DNA of 26,581 nucleotides from Lachnospiraceae bacterium (GCA_900765975.1 CAAFTS010000115.1:1-26581), one strand, 5' to 3'; counted from the first letter of the stretch, positions 14,691-24,802 are shown. Numbers and translations are program-made. Notes: a model not told the origin generated them from the letters alone.

Positions 14691-14737
14691 AAAGAGTGTA
14701 CTCGCGAATGATAACGATCGCAAACTACACTCTTTTT
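14691..14737 (-). terminator. Terminator downstream of mrp
   Basis: Stem AAAGAGTGTA (14691-14700) with TACACTCTTT (14726-14735), plus an inner CGCGA/TCGC pairing, and T-rich sequence (TTTTGTTTT) after it on the minus strand. T5 follows on the plus strand as well. It separates mrp (ending at 14766) from the csoR promoter. Confidence 0.75.
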
Positions 14738-14765
14738 CTACCTTTTATATATCTATTTTTAAAGA

Positions 14766-15599
14766 TTATAACTCAATATTCTTTAAATATGGATTTTCCG
14801 CCTCATAGAAACGTTCTTCCTCTACTACTTCTGCCAACTTCATGTCAATCGGCATTTTTCCAAGAACCGGAACTCCCAGTTCTTTTGCAATTTCATCAAT
14901 GTGACTTTCACCAAACACATGAATTTCTTTTCCACAATCCGGACATTTAACATAGCTATAGTTCTCTACAAGTCCCAAAACCGGAATCTTCATCTGAATT
15001 GCCATATTATATGCTTTTTTCACGATCATCTGAACCAAATCCTGTGGAGAGGTTACGATTACTGCGCCATCTACCGGAAGTGACTGGAATACAGTCAGCG
15101 GAACATCTCCTGTTCCCGGCGGCATATCAACCAACAAATAGTCCAAATCATCCCAGATTACATCTGTCCAGAACTGTTTTACCACACTTGCAATAATCGG
15201 TCCACGCCAGATTACCGGACTATCTTCATCTTCCAGGAGCAAATTGACAGACATAATTCTTGTTCCATCTTTTGCAAGACATGGGAAAATCCCCTGTTCT
15301 GTTGCCCCTGCCTGCTCATGTACGCCATACATTTTTGGAATAGATGGTCCTGTTACATCTGCATCCAAAATTCCTACATTATATCCCTGTTCTTTTAACA
15401 TACGTGCCAGAGATGCTGTTACCAATGATTTTCCAACGCCGCCTTTTCCACTGACAACTGCAATTACTTTCTTTACGCTGGAATATGGATTTGCCGGCTC
15501 TCTGAGATCTGTTTTCTTACTGCTGCAGTTATCTGCATGAGAACATCCGGAACAGGATTCTTTCGTACAATCACTGCCATTATATACTTCTTCTGCCAT
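14766..15599 (-). CDS. Mrp/NBP35-family Fe-S cluster carrier ATPase
   Basis: A 277-residue cytoplasmic P-loop ATPase of the Mrp/ApbC/NBP35 group, which carry and hand over Fe-S clusters. Residues 11, 16, 19 and 25 are cysteines in an N-terminal cluster (CTKESCSGCSHADNC) as in Nbp35-like clostridial members. The deviant Walker A GKGGVGKS is at 51-58, DADVTGPSIPKMYG follows, then LLVDMPPGTGDVPLTVFQSLPVDGAVIVTSPQ. A CPDC pair (about 219-222) in VKCPDCGKEIHVFGES is the conserved scaffold Cys-x-x-Cys. Upstream ribosome site is modest (TAGGTAG). It appears to be monocistronic with its own promoter and terminator. Confidence 0.93.
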   Translation of the reverse strand: MAEEVYNGSDCTKESCSGCSHADNCSSKKTDLREPANPYSSVKKVIAVVSGKGGVGKSLVTASLARMLKEQGYNVGILDADVTGPSIPKMYGVHEQAGATEQGIFPCLAKDGTRIMSVNLLLEDEDSPVIWRGPIIASVVKQFWTDVIWDDLDYLLVDMPPGTGDVPLTVFQSLPVDGAVIVTSPQDLVQMIVKKAYNMAIQMKIPVLGLVENYSYVKCPDCGKEIHVFGESHIDEIAKELGVPVLGKMPIDMKLAEVVEEERFYEAENPYLKNIEL

Positions 15600-15691
15600 A
15601 ATTATCTACCTACACTTTCTTATTATTTTTTCAAGATTCGATTCGAACTCTTGATATAAAAACCATTCTTTTTTGTCTATAAGACCATTTC

Positions 15692-15720
15692 ATCATATCA
15701 CATTTTCAAAAAATGTACAA
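15692..15720 (-). promoter_or_regulatory. Probable mrp promoter
   Basis: Minus strand TGATATGAT supplies an extended -10 (TATGAT at 15692-15697 with TG at 15699-15700). The -35 position 17 nt upstream reads TTGTAC (15715-15720), a partial match. It lies immediately after the MATE gene stop, giving an approximately 90-nt leader for mrp that contains a small palindrome (15631-15654). Confidence 0.45.
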
Positions 15721-15721
15721 A

Positions 15722-17104
15722 TCAAACTGTCTCTCTGGTCACATTTTTCAGCCATTTATAGCTCTTATAACGCCACCATGTAATTGGGATCTTTATGATT
15801 TCATCACTCATCAAAATCATATACACAACCGGAACACTCCATGTGAACACAAAGGCTGCAAGAAAACCAAGCAAGATGGAACATCCCCACATAGTAGACA
15901 TGTCCAAAATCAAGCCAAAGCGTGTATCTCCACCGGAACGAAACGTTCCTACTACCAATGTCGTATTAAATGCCTGACCAATCACAAAATAGGACATCAC
16001 GAAAAACATGAAACGAAGATACTTTTGCGCAGTCACAGACAACGCCAAAAATCCAGTCACAAATGGAGAGACTATCAAAATCAGCCCGCCTCCGATTACT
16101 CCAAGAAGTAAACTCAAAATCACAAATTGTTGGGCATATGCTTTTGCATGCTCCATTTTTCTTTCCCCTATGGTTTTTCCAAGATAAATCGCCGTAGCAC
16201 TGGATAATCCAAAAGAAACTACCGTTGCCAATTGCCGCGCCACCTGTGCAACTGAATTGGCAGCGACAGCAGCGCTTCCCATATGACCAAGAATAGCGGT
16301 ATTTGCTGCTGTTCCCATCCCCCACAATACTTCATTCATGACAACTGGAATTGCATAAACCAAAAAATCTTTTACAAGCTGGCTGTCTGTATGCCAAAAA
16401 TACTGCATACGAAATTTGATATCTTTATTGTAAAAATGTGCATATCCGAACACCAATACCAACTCTAAAATCCTGGAAATTAGAGTTCCAAGCGCAGCTC
16501 CCTGAATCCCCATTTTCGGGCATCCCAGTAAACCAAAGATAAAAATAGAATTCAATACCACATTACAAATCAATGACATCAGATACACAACGGTTGCCAC
16601 TACGACCCGTTCCACACTTCGCATAATATAAAGATATACTTGTGTAATTCCCATCAACACATAGGAAAACGCCACGATCCGCAAATACTTAATTCCTTCT
16701 GCAATCACTACAGGGTCACTGGTAAAAATCCGCATCAAGCTGCCCGGAATGAGCAATGCAGCCACCGTAAAAATCGCTGTTACGATAATTGCAGCCTTCA
16801 TTCCAAGCCCCAGTATTTTCTCTATCGTCCTTTTATCTCCTTTGCCCCAGTACTGAGCAGTCAATACAGTAGCTCCGGATGTAAGTCCAAACAGAAACAA
16901 TACCATAATATACTGCACCTGGCCAGCAAGAGATGCCCCTGAAAGCACCTTTTCCCCCACACGACCAAGCATTACAACATCCGCTGCTGTCACGCCTACG
17001 TTAATCAGATTTTGCAATGCCATTGGCAATACCAGCGCAAATACATTTCGATAAAATTTTTTCCAATCAATCCCCAATTCTGCATATTTTGATTGTTTCC
17101 ACAT
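15722..17104 (-). CDS. MATE-family multidrug exporter
   Basis: A 460-residue inner-membrane protein with about 12 hydrophobic helices in two similar halves, of the MATE/NorM type (MatE Pfam). Characteristic segments: VLPMALQNLINVGVTAADVVMLGRVGEKVLSGASLAGQ at the N terminus, TSGATVLTAQYWGKGD after it, and the matching second-half segment VMNEVLWGMGTAANTAILGHMGSAAVAANSVAQ. These proteins export cationic drugs, dyes or metabolites by Na+ or H+ antiport; the substrate here is unknown. The start is ATG 17104 with AAAAGGAAT upstream. It follows dnaJ at 86 nt, across a weak hairpin, so it may be read partly from the heat-shock operon. Confidence 0.92.
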   Translation of the reverse strand: MWKQSKYAELGIDWKKFYRNVFALVLPMALQNLINVGVTAADVVMLGRVGEKVLSGASLAGQVQYIMVLFLFGLTSGATVLTAQYWGKGDKRTIEKILGLGMKAAIIVTAIFTVAALLIPGSLMRIFTSDPVVIAEGIKYLRIVAFSYVLMGITQVYLYIMRSVERVVVATVVYLMSLICNVVLNSIFIFGLLGCPKMGIQGAALGTLISRILELVLVFGYAHFYNKDIKFRMQYFWHTDSQLVKDFLVYAIPVVMNEVLWGMGTAANTAILGHMGSAAVAANSVAQVARQLATVVSFGLSSATAIYLGKTIGERKMEHAKAYAQQFVILSLLLGVIGGGLILIVSPFVTGFLALSVTAQKYLRFMFFVMSYFVIGQAFNTTLVVGTFRSGGDTRFGLILDMSTMWGCSILLGFLAAFVFTWSVPVVYMILMSDEIIKIPITWWRYKSYKWLKNVTRETV

Positions 17105-17138
17105 AACTCTTATTCCTTTTTAACTCTATAGATACACA

Positions 17139-17170
17139 AAGAAGAGACCGGTATCATCCAATCTCTCCTT
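17139..17170 (-). terminator. Weak hairpin after dnaJ
   Basis: Minus strand AAGGAGAGA pairs with TCTCTTCTT (9 bp, one G-U) with a 14-nt loop, followed by TGTG rather than a clear T-run. It could be a leaky terminator between dnaJ and the MATE gene. Confidence 0.4.
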
Positions 17171-17190
17171 CTCTTGCATTTGTATCTAAT

Positions 17191-18378
17191 TTACTCCTCA
17201 AATGCCTCTTTTACTTTCTCCATGAAACCCTTTTTCTTGCCTTTTCCCTTCTCTTCATCAGAAGTATCTTGATGCAAAGAATTTCCTGAAAGCATATCAA
17301 ACTTCCGCAGAGCCTCTTTCGCCTCTGCACTCAGTTTTTCCGGAGTTTCAATTACCAGTGTTACATAATGATCTCCACGCGCCTGTGGATTTCTAAGAGA
17401 TGGAACACCTTTTCCTTTCAGACGCACCTTTGTATCCGTCTTTGTTCCCGGTTTTACTGTATAAATCACATCTCCATCTACAGTAGGTACCTTTACATCA
17501 CCACCAAGCGCTGCCTGGGCAAAGGAAATCGGCACAGTTGAAAAGATATGCACATCCTGTCTCTGGAAAATCGGATGTCTGGATACATTAACTTCAACAA
17601 GAAGATCTCCTCTCGGTCCTCCATTGACTCCCGGTTCTCCTTTTTCCCGAATCCGAACGCTCTGACCATTGTCAATTCCTGCCGGGATTGACACTTGTAT
17701 TTTCTTCCGACTGGATGTATAACCAGTTCCTGCACACGAGGAACATTTTTCTTTGATTACTTTACCTGAACCACCGCAATTCGGACAAGTCTGTACGTTC
17801 TGCACCGTTCCAAAGAAAGACTGCTGCGTATAGACAACCTGACCTTTACCTCCACATTTCGGACAAGTTTCCGGAGAAGTTCCCGGCTTTGCACCAGTAC
17901 CATTACAAGTGGTACAAGGATCTTTCAATACCAAATCCAGTTCTTTCTCACAGCCAAACACTGCTTCTTCAAACGTAATACGAATGCTTTTTCTGATATT
18001 TGCGCCTTTCATCGGTCCATTGTTGGCACGACCACCTCTTCTTCCGCCGCCACCAAATAAATCTCCGAAGATATCACCAAAGATATCACTGAAATCAGCA
18101 CCATTAAAGTCAAAACCGCCAAATCCGCCAGCACCACCGGCGCCGCCTTCAAATGCAGCATGCCCAAATTGATCATACTGACGTCGTTTATCAGCATCAC
18201 TCAATACGGCATACGCTTCGGATGCCTCTTTAAATTTCTTTTCCGCCTCTTGATCACCAGGATTCATATCCGGATGATATTTCTTTGCCAGCGCACGATA
18301 CGCCTTTTTAATTGCCGCATCATCTGCATCTCTGCTGACACCCAGCACCTCATAATAATCTCTTTTAGACTCTGCCAT
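17191..18378 (-). CDS. dnaJ: Chaperone protein DnaJ
   Basis: A 395-residue Hsp40 co-chaperone that delivers substrates to DnaK and triggers its ATPase. J domain at about 5-70 with the HPD triad ([11 protein letters not shown]); Gly/Phe-rich region about 75-125 ([35 protein letters not shown]); four CxxCxGxG zinc motifs ([32 protein letters not shown]); then the C-terminal substrate-binding domains. Length and order are standard. It ends with a charged tail ([22 protein letters not shown]). It is the last chaperone gene of the hrcA operon, separated from dnaK by 129 nt holding a hairpin. ATG 18378 is preceded by AAAGG at a longer spacing than usual. Confidence 0.97.
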   Translation of the reverse strand: MAESKRDYYEVLGVSRDADDAAIKKAYRALAKKYHPDMNPGDQEAEKKFKEASEAYAVLSDADKRRQYDQFGHAAFEGGAGGAGGFGGFDFNGADFSDIFGDIFGDLFGGGGRRGGRANNGPMKGANIRKSIRITFEEAVFGCEKELDLVLKDPCTTCNGTGAKPGTSPETCPKCGGKGQVVYTQQSFFGTVQNVQTCPNCGGSGKVIKEKCSSCAGTGYTSSRKKIQVSIPAGIDNGQSVRIREKGEPGVNGGPRGDLLVEVNVSRHPIFQRQDVHIFSTVPISFAQAALGGDVKVPTVDGDVIYTVKPGTKTDTKVRLKGKGVPSLRNPQARGDHYVTLVIETPEKLSAEAKEALRKFDMLSGNSLHQDTSDEEKGKGKKKGFMEKVKEAFEE

Positions 18379-18458
18379 AACTTAATTAACCTTTCATTTG
18401 TTCCATTTACTCAAAAAAGAGAATTGGACCCTTTTATCCCTTCCACTGCAACATAGAA

Positions 18459-18494
18459 ATTCTACGAAACCGGATTACTCCGGCTCCGTAGAAT
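18459..18494 (-). terminator. Hairpin between dnaK and dnaJ
   Basis: Minus strand stem ATTCTACG...CGTAGAAT (18487-18494 with 18459-18466) enclosing a second stem CCGGA-gtaa-TCCGG, with TTTC after it. It resembles a partial terminator or a processing site. Some readthrough is expected, because no second CIRCE or obvious promoter precedes dnaJ. Confidence 0.6.
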
Positions 18495-18507
18495 CTTTTC
18501 TAAGTGC

Positions 18508-20382
<1,875 letters not shown>

Positions 20383-20388
20383 CTATCA

Positions 20389-21045
20389 TTAATTCGCAAC
20401 TTTTACCATGCTATGTCTCACAACACTTTCGCGGTACATATATCCCTTTTGAAATTCTTCTGTGATGATATTCTCACCAACTTCCTCATCTTCTACATGC
20501 ATCACTGCATTGTGAAAATCCGGATCAAATTCCTTTCCAACCGCTTCAATCGGCTTAACACCGATACCTTCCAATGTTGTCATTAACTGTTTGTAAATCT
20601 GCTCCATTCCTTTCATGAATGGATTCTCTTCTTCTCCCGCTGCCGCTTCCAAACCTCTTTCAAAGTTATCCACAACCGGAAGAATCTTTTCTATGACATC
20701 TTTCGCACCTACTTCATACATCTGAGATTTTTCTCTGTCTGTTCGTTTGCGGAAGTTATCAAACTCTGCCATCTGTCGGGTCAATCGATCCGTCAATTCT
20801 TCAATCTTTTCATCTTTTTTATCTTTTTTCTTTCTCTTTCCAAAAAGACCTTTTCCTGCATCCTTTTCCTCTGTTTCAGATTCTTCTGCATCAGCAGCTT
20901 CCTCTTTAGAAAGTTCTGCATCACCATCTTCTATTTCTATTTCTTCTTCGGATTCTTCTGATTCAGCAGCTTCCTGTGCAGCTTTTGCTTTTGCTTCTTC
21001 CACTGCTTCCTTTACCATTTCTTCTTTACTCATCTTTTCTGCCAC
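20389..21045 (-). CDS. grpE: Nucleotide exchange factor GrpE
   Basis: A 218-residue homodimeric factor that releases ADP from DnaK. The first about 80 residues are a long, very acidic low-complexity region (EEAKAKAAQEAAESEESEEEIEIEDGD...), then a coiled coil (KIEELTDRLTRQMAEFDNFRKRTDREKSQMYEVGAKDVIEKILPVVDNFERGLEAA) and the C-terminal beta wing (GKEFDPDFHNAVMHVEDEEVGENIITEEFQKGYMYRESVVRHSMVKVAN). The start is probably GTG 21045, with GAAGGTG 8 nt upstream; the alternative ATG 21033 has no well-spaced ribosome site. It begins 15 nt after the hrcA stop in the operon. Confidence 0.95.
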   Translation of the reverse strand: MAEKMSKEEMVKEAVEEAKAKAAQEAAESEESEEEIEIEDGDAELSKEEAADAEESETEEKDAGKGLFGKRKKKDKKDEKIEELTDRLTRQMAEFDNFRKRTDREKSQMYEVGAKDVIEKILPVVDNFERGLEAAAGEEENPFMKGMEQIYKQLMTTLEGIGVKPIEAVGKEFDPDFHNAVMHVEDEEVGENIITEEFQKGYMYRESVVRHSMVKVAN

Positions 21046-21060
21046 CAGCTATTCACCTTC

Positions 21061-22110
21061 CTATTCTTTTGAATTTTTGTAATAAATCGCATCTAATTCA
21101 TTTTGCAATGTTTTCAACGATTTCATAACATGCTCATAATCCATACGTTTCGGACCGATAATACCGATGGTACCTTTCATACCTTCACCAAGTTCGTAGG
21201 TTGCTGTTACAACGCTGCAGTCCTTCATTGTCTTCACCGGTGCTTCATCACCAATGTAAACCTGAATCCCATGATTTTCTTCACTGGCAAGTGTTTCACT
21301 TACCAATTCCGCAAGCTGCTGTTTTTCCTCAAATGCACTGATGATTTCCTGCGCACTTTGCTTATCGCTTAACTCCGGATATTTGAAAATATTCGTTGCG
21401 CCACTGGTATAAATCTCCATATCTTCATCCACTTGAATAATCTCAGCAACCGCATCCAAGACATGACTGATTACTTGACTATGAATCCCCGCTTGTTCTT
21501 TCAGCATTGCAATCAATCCCAGATTAATTTCTTCGATAGACATTCCATTCAATGTAGTATTCAAAAGCATATTTAACTTTAATAATGTTTCATTATCAAG
21601 ACCGCCTCGAACTTCAATAATCTTATTTTTGATCACATTACCACTCATTACAATGACGGCTACAATCTGCTCTTCATTCACCTGTGACAACTGAATGAAC
21701 TTCAAAGTATTGCGTTGATTTACCGGTGCCGACACCATTGTTGCATAGTTGGTATTTGCCGCAAGCACTTTTGCCGCTTGTTTCAATACTTTATCCACTT
21801 TATCTGTCTTTTCCAACATCGTACTTTTCAGTTCTTCCAATTCCTGTTCTTTTTCTTCCATCAACATATCTACGTATAAGCGATATCCTTTATCTGATGG
21901 GATTCTTCCCGCTGATGTGTGTGGCTGAAAAATATATCCCAGGTCTTCTAGATCTGCCATTTCATTACGAATCGTTGCCGAACTCAAATTCAGGTCCGTT
22001 GATTTCGAAAGGGTTCTTGAACCAACCGGTTCTCCGGTCTCCAGATAATTCTGGATAATGGCTCGCAATATAGTGTGTTTTCTTTCACTTAATTCTACTT
22101 TTTCTGCCAT
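21061..22110 (-). CDS. hrcA: Heat-inducible transcription repressor HrcA
   Basis: A 349-residue repressor that binds CIRCE; known family members need GroEL help to stay active, so heat stress relieves repression. The N-terminal winged helix (LSERKHTILRAIIQNYLETGEPVGSRTLSKSTDLNLSSATIRNEMADLEDLGYIFQPHTSAGRIPSDKGYRLYVD) is followed by the usual GAF-like domain. The start is ATG 22110 with GAGAAAGGAGGAACC just upstream; a TTG-type start at 22137 would lie inside CIRCE and is rejected. It is the first gene of hrcA-grpE-dnaK-dnaJ, so it represses its own operon. Confidence 0.97.
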   Translation of the reverse strand: MAEKVELSERKHTILRAIIQNYLETGEPVGSRTLSKSTDLNLSSATIRNEMADLEDLGYIFQPHTSAGRIPSDKGYRLYVDMLMEEKEQELEELKSTMLEKTDKVDKVLKQAAKVLAANTNYATMVSAPVNQRNTLKFIQLSQVNEEQIVAVIVMSGNVIKNKIIEVRGGLDNETLLKLNMLLNTTLNGMSIEEINLGLIAMLKEQAGIHSQVISHVLDAVAEIIQVDEDMEIYTSGATNIFKYPELSDKQSAQEIISAFEEKQQLAELVSETLASEENHGIQVYIGDEAPVKTMKDCSVVTATYELGEGMKGTIGIIGPKRMDYEHVMKSLKTLQNELDAIYYKNSKE

Positions 22111-22130
22111 GGTTCCTCCTTTCTCCGCTA

Positions 22131-22157
22131 TTAGCACTCGTTTATTTTGAGTGCTAA
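22131..22157. promoter_or_regulatory. CIRCE operator
   Basis: Perfect 9-bp inverted repeat TTAGCACTC (22131-22139), 9-nt spacer, GAGTGCTAA (22149-22157), matching the known CIRCE consensus exactly. It sits between the hrcA promoter and start codon, so it is also in the 5' leader of the transcript. Confidence 0.97.
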
Positions 22158-22172
22158 CATCTTTCGTATATT

Positions 22173-22201
22173 AAGATATCACCTGTTTCTCCGTTTGTCA
22201 A
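22173..22201 (-). promoter_or_regulatory. Promoter of the hrcA operon
   Basis: Minus strand -35 TTGACA (22196-22201), 17-nt spacer, -10 TATCTT (22173-22178). The -10 box lies 16 nt upstream of CIRCE, so HrcA bound at CIRCE would overlap the transcription start. Confidence 0.65.
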
Positions 22202-22223
22202 CACTGTTTATACTTTTTTTATA

Positions 22224-22252
22224 TTGAATCTTCCTCTAAAATATCGTAATAT
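22224..22252 (+). promoter_or_regulatory. Probable promoter of the chromate-type transporter pair
   Basis: -35 TTGAAT (22224-22229), 17-nt spacer, -10 TAATAT (22247-22252), about 40 nt before the ATG at 22292. It is divergent from the hrcA promoter, the two -35 boxes being about 22 nt apart. Confidence 0.5.
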
Positions 22253-22291
22253 ATTTTGCGGATATTAATTCACTTAGAAAGGAGCATTTTC

Positions 22292-22834
22292 ATGAAACAA
22301 TTGATGGAACTTTTTTGGGCCTTTTTCCGGATCGGGAGTTTTACTTTTGGAGGCGGTATGGCTATGCTTCCTATGTTAAAACGTGAAGTAGTTGTAAAAT
22401 ATGGTTGGTCTACAGAAGAAGAATTACTGGATATCTATGCAATTGGGCAGTGTACGCCTGGTATTATTGCCGTAAATACTGCCACTTATATCGGTTATCA
22501 ACAAAAAGGACTTTTAGGAAGTATTTTTGGCACACTTGGAATGGTTACTCCTTCAATTATTATTATTTCCTTGATTGCAACCATTCTCAGGAATTTTATT
22601 GACCTTCCAATTGTTCTCCATGCACTTTCCGGCATTCGGATTGTTGTATGCGCTCTAATGTTGCAAACAGTATATTCCCTTGCAAAAGCAGGCATCAAAA
22701 ACAAACTGGGGCTATTTCTTTTTCTGGCAGGATTTTTAATCGCCACTTTTACTCCAGTACCTACGATTCTACTTGTTCTTTTTGCAGCTATCGTTGGAAT
22801 TATTACTTATACCAAAAAGAAAGGAGATGCATAA
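22292..22834 (+). CDS. Chromate transporter-family protein, first subunit
   Basis: A 180-residue membrane protein with one CHR domain. FFRIGSFTFGGGMAMLPMLKREVVVKYGWSTEEELLDIYAIGQCTPGIIAVNTATYIGYQQKG has the family's FGGG and P-G-(x)n-N-T motifs; about five or six hydrophobic helices follow. Long ChrA proteins carry two such domains; here the second is encoded by the next gene, 3 nt after the stop, so the two probably form a heterodimer. Chromate efflux is only the family label; the physiological anion in gut-type anaerobes is not known. AAAGGAG precedes ATG 22292. Confidence 0.9.
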   Translation: MKQLMELFWAFFRIGSFTFGGGMAMLPMLKREVVVKYGWSTEEELLDIYAIGQCTPGIIAVNTATYIGYQQKGLLGSIFGTLGMVTPSIIIISLIATILRNFIDLPIVLHALSGIRIVVCALMLQTVYSLAKAGIKNKLGLFLFLAGFLIATFTPVPTILLVLFAAIVGIITYTKKKGDA

Positions 22835-22837
22835 TCA

Positions 22838-23392
22838 ATGATTTATCTGACACTTTTCTTTGAATTTTTTAAGATTGGGTTGTTTGCTGTTGGCGGCGGA
22901 ATGGCTACCATTCCTTTTTTAATGGAATTGGCAGAACGCTATCCCTGGTTTACAACTTCAGAGCTGGCGAATATGATTGCCATCAGCGAAAGTACTCCCG
23001 GTCCAATCGGTATCAACATGGCTACCTATGCAGGCTTTCATGCCGCCGGACTTCCCGGAGCACTTTGCGCCACATTCAGTCTGGTTGCTCCGGCATTGAT
23101 TGTCATTATCATCATTGCGAAGTTCATGTCCAACTTTAGCGAAAATAAATATGTCAAAGGCGCCTTCAGTGGAATCCGTCCTATGATTGCCGCCCTAATT
23201 GGGTATGCAGTCTGGCAGATTGCCGTTATTACTTTTGCAGATACAAGCGGTTCAAAAATAGTATTCCACTATGACGCTATTTTAATCTGCGCTGCTTTGC
23301 TCCTGATATTTCAGTGGAAACCATTAAAAAAACTACATCCGATTATTTGGATTGCAATCGGTGCAGTTTTAGGTATTGTATTTAAATTATAA
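22838..23392 (+). CDS. Chromate transporter-family protein, second subunit
   Basis: A 184-residue membrane protein with one CHR domain, paralogous to its upstream neighbour: FEFFKIGLFAVGGGMATIPFLMELAERYPWFTTSELANMIAISESTPGPIGINMATYAGFHAAG shows the matching GGG and P-G-P-x-G-x-N motifs. About five or six hydrophobic segments. Its ribosome site (AAAGGAG at about 22820-22826) lies inside the end of the first gene, so the two are translationally coupled and likely act as a pair. Substrate unknown. Confidence 0.9.
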   Translation: MIYLTLFFEFFKIGLFAVGGGMATIPFLMELAERYPWFTTSELANMIAISESTPGPIGINMATYAGFHAAGLPGALCATFSLVAPALIVIIIIAKFMSNFSENKYVKGAFSGIRPMIAALIGYAVWQIAVITFADTSGSKIVFHYDAILICAALLLIFQWKPLKKLHPIIWIAIGAVLGIVFKL

Positions 23393-23448
23393 AAAACAAC
23401 AGCACTAAAGCCAAATAGTAATGTTGAATAACCAAAACATTCTATATT

Positions 23449-23515
23449 TTTGATCAGAGAATAGACTCTAATAATTGCTATAACAATCAGCAAAAAAGTC
23501 GTTCCTCTGATCAAA
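23449..23515. terminator. Long-range inverted repeat between convergent chrA-type gene and hemW
   Basis: Perfect 11-bp arms TTTGATCAGAG (23449-23459) and CTCTGATCAAA (23505-23515) with a 45-nt interior holding minor pairing (ATTG/CAAT). T-rich sequence flanks each arm outward. Possible bidirectional terminator; the long loop makes this less certain. Confidence 0.5.
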
Positions 23516-23518
23516 CTT

Positions 23519-24682
23519 TTATAGCAAAAACTGTTCAAATACATAATTACTGATGTCAATTCCCCGCTTAGTCAATCGAATTCTATTTTCGACAAACTCA
23601 ATCAGGCCATCCTTTTTCAATTGTTGAATCTGCTTTTCGTAAACAGTTTCAATTTTTTTTCCAAATTTTTTCTGAAATTCTTCTCTACTGATTCCACTCA
23701 TCATACGCAATCCCAAAAACATAAATTCTTCCATCTCATCTGTCACACTTAAAGATTCCACTTCTTCATGAAACAATTTTTGATTCTGTATTGCATCCAT
23801 ATACGCATCATATGTTGAAAAATTTCGAAAGCGTTGATTTTCAATCAATGAAGATGCTCCTAATCCAACTCCCAGATAATTGACTCTTCTCCAATATCCT
23901 TCATTGTGCCGGCATGCGTACCCCGGCTTTGCATAATTAGAAATTTCATACCTGTCATATCCGTATTTTTGAAGAATCATTTCTGTTTCTTCATATATAA
24001 AACGTTCTGTTTCTTCATCTGGGAGAAGTTGCACCATAGACTCCAGATTGCCATCTGCTCCACCCTCTCCATATATGGTATAAAATGGAGTACCTTCCTC
24101 TACAATCAAACTATACGCTGAAATATGTTCTGGCTCCAATTCCGCAACTGTGCTAAGCGTTTTTTTCCAACTCTCCAACGTCTGTCCCGGAATCGCAGAA
24201 ATTAGGTCAATATTTAAATTATTAAAACCCTTGTCACGCAGCAAATGATATGTATTCAGAAAATCCTTATACGTATGCATTCGCCCCAACATCTGAAGTT
24301 CTTCATCATTCACCGATTGCAGACCAATACTGATTCTGTTCACACCTGCCTGCATCCAAGCCTCTACCTTTTCCTCTGTCACTGTCCCTGGATTGACCTC
24401 TATCGTAATTTCAGCTTGCGTATCTATAACAAAACTTGCTCGCAATGCATTGAAAACTTCTTTTATTTGCTCTCCACTCAATACAGACGGTGTACCTCCT
24501 CCTACAAAAATCGTAGTGACACAATATTCCTGATATTTCTTCCGATATCCCTGAATTTCTTTTATCATTGTTTCCACATATCTCTGACGTTCTTCTTCCC
24601 CCGCGGGAGCAGACAGAAAATCACAATACGCACACTTCTTTATACAAAAAGGTACATGGATATACAACTCCATTTCTTTCAC
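23519..24682 (-). CDS. hemW: Radical SAM heme chaperone HemW
   Basis: A 387-residue radical SAM protein of the HemN/HemW group. The cluster motif CIKKCAYCDF follows MELYIHVPF near the N terminus; GGGTPSVL, VNPGTVTEEKVEAWMQAGVNRISIGLQS and the C-terminal HemN_C-like region (VEEFMFLGLRMMSGISREEFQKKFG) agree. The motif is the HemW CxxxCxxC with no extra Cys of true coproporphyrinogen dehydrogenase, so heme insertion or trafficking is more likely than oxidation. The start is GTG 24682 (GGAGGT 6 nt upstream) or ATG 24673 (AAGGTG 6 nt upstream); a longer frame from 24733 is excluded because it runs through a terminator hairpin. It follows lepA as in many Firmicutes. Confidence 0.92.
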   Translation of the reverse strand: MKEMELYIHVPFCIKKCAYCDFLSAPAGEEERQRYVETMIKEIQGYRKKYQEYCVTTIFVGGGTPSVLSGEQIKEVFNALRASFVIDTQAEITIEVNPGTVTEEKVEAWMQAGVNRISIGLQSVNDEELQMLGRMHTYKDFLNTYHLLRDKGFNNLNIDLISAIPGQTLESWKKTLSTVAELEPEHISAYSLIVEEGTPFYTIYGEGGADGNLESMVQLLPDEETERFIYEETEMILQKYGYDRYEISNYAKPGYACRHNEGYWRRVNYLGVGLGASSLIENQRFRNFSTYDAYMDAIQNQKLFHEEVESLSVTDEMEEFMFLGLRMMSGISREEFQKKFGKKIETVYEKQIQQLKKDGLIEFVENRIRLTKRGIDISNYVFEQFLL

Positions 24683-24704
24683 CTTGCCACCTCCAAAACA
24701 AAAA

Positions 24705-24785
24705 ACTCCATGTATAATTCGAATATCTTCCATATTAAGTCTTTTTCAACTCTAAAATCGAAAGATATTCAAATTATATTGGAGT
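24705..24785 (-). terminator. Terminator hairpin between lepA and hemW
   Basis: Long arms 24705-24731 and 24760-24785 pair over about 24 bp, with two positions that are G-U on the minus-strand transcript and a one-base bulge, and are followed by T6 then GTTTT. It starts about 17 nt after the lepA stop and ends about 22 nt before the hemW start, so hemW either has readthrough or an unseen promoter within or after it. Confidence 0.75.
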
Positions 24786-24802
24786 ATGATTCTGTCTAAA
24801 TA

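Noticed and set aside
22111..22137. Longer hrcA start
   Set aside because: It would put the start inside the CIRCE operator; the ATG at 22110 has a textbook Shine-Dalgarno.
24683..24733. N-terminal extension of hemW
   Set aside because: The extra codons are encoded by one arm and the T-tract of a strong terminator hairpin, and lie before the GGAGGT ribosome site.
24245..24799. Plus-strand frame of 184 codons opposite hemW
   Set aside because: Cys/His/Phe/Ser-rich shadow with no recognisable motif; the minus-strand frame is clearly HemW.
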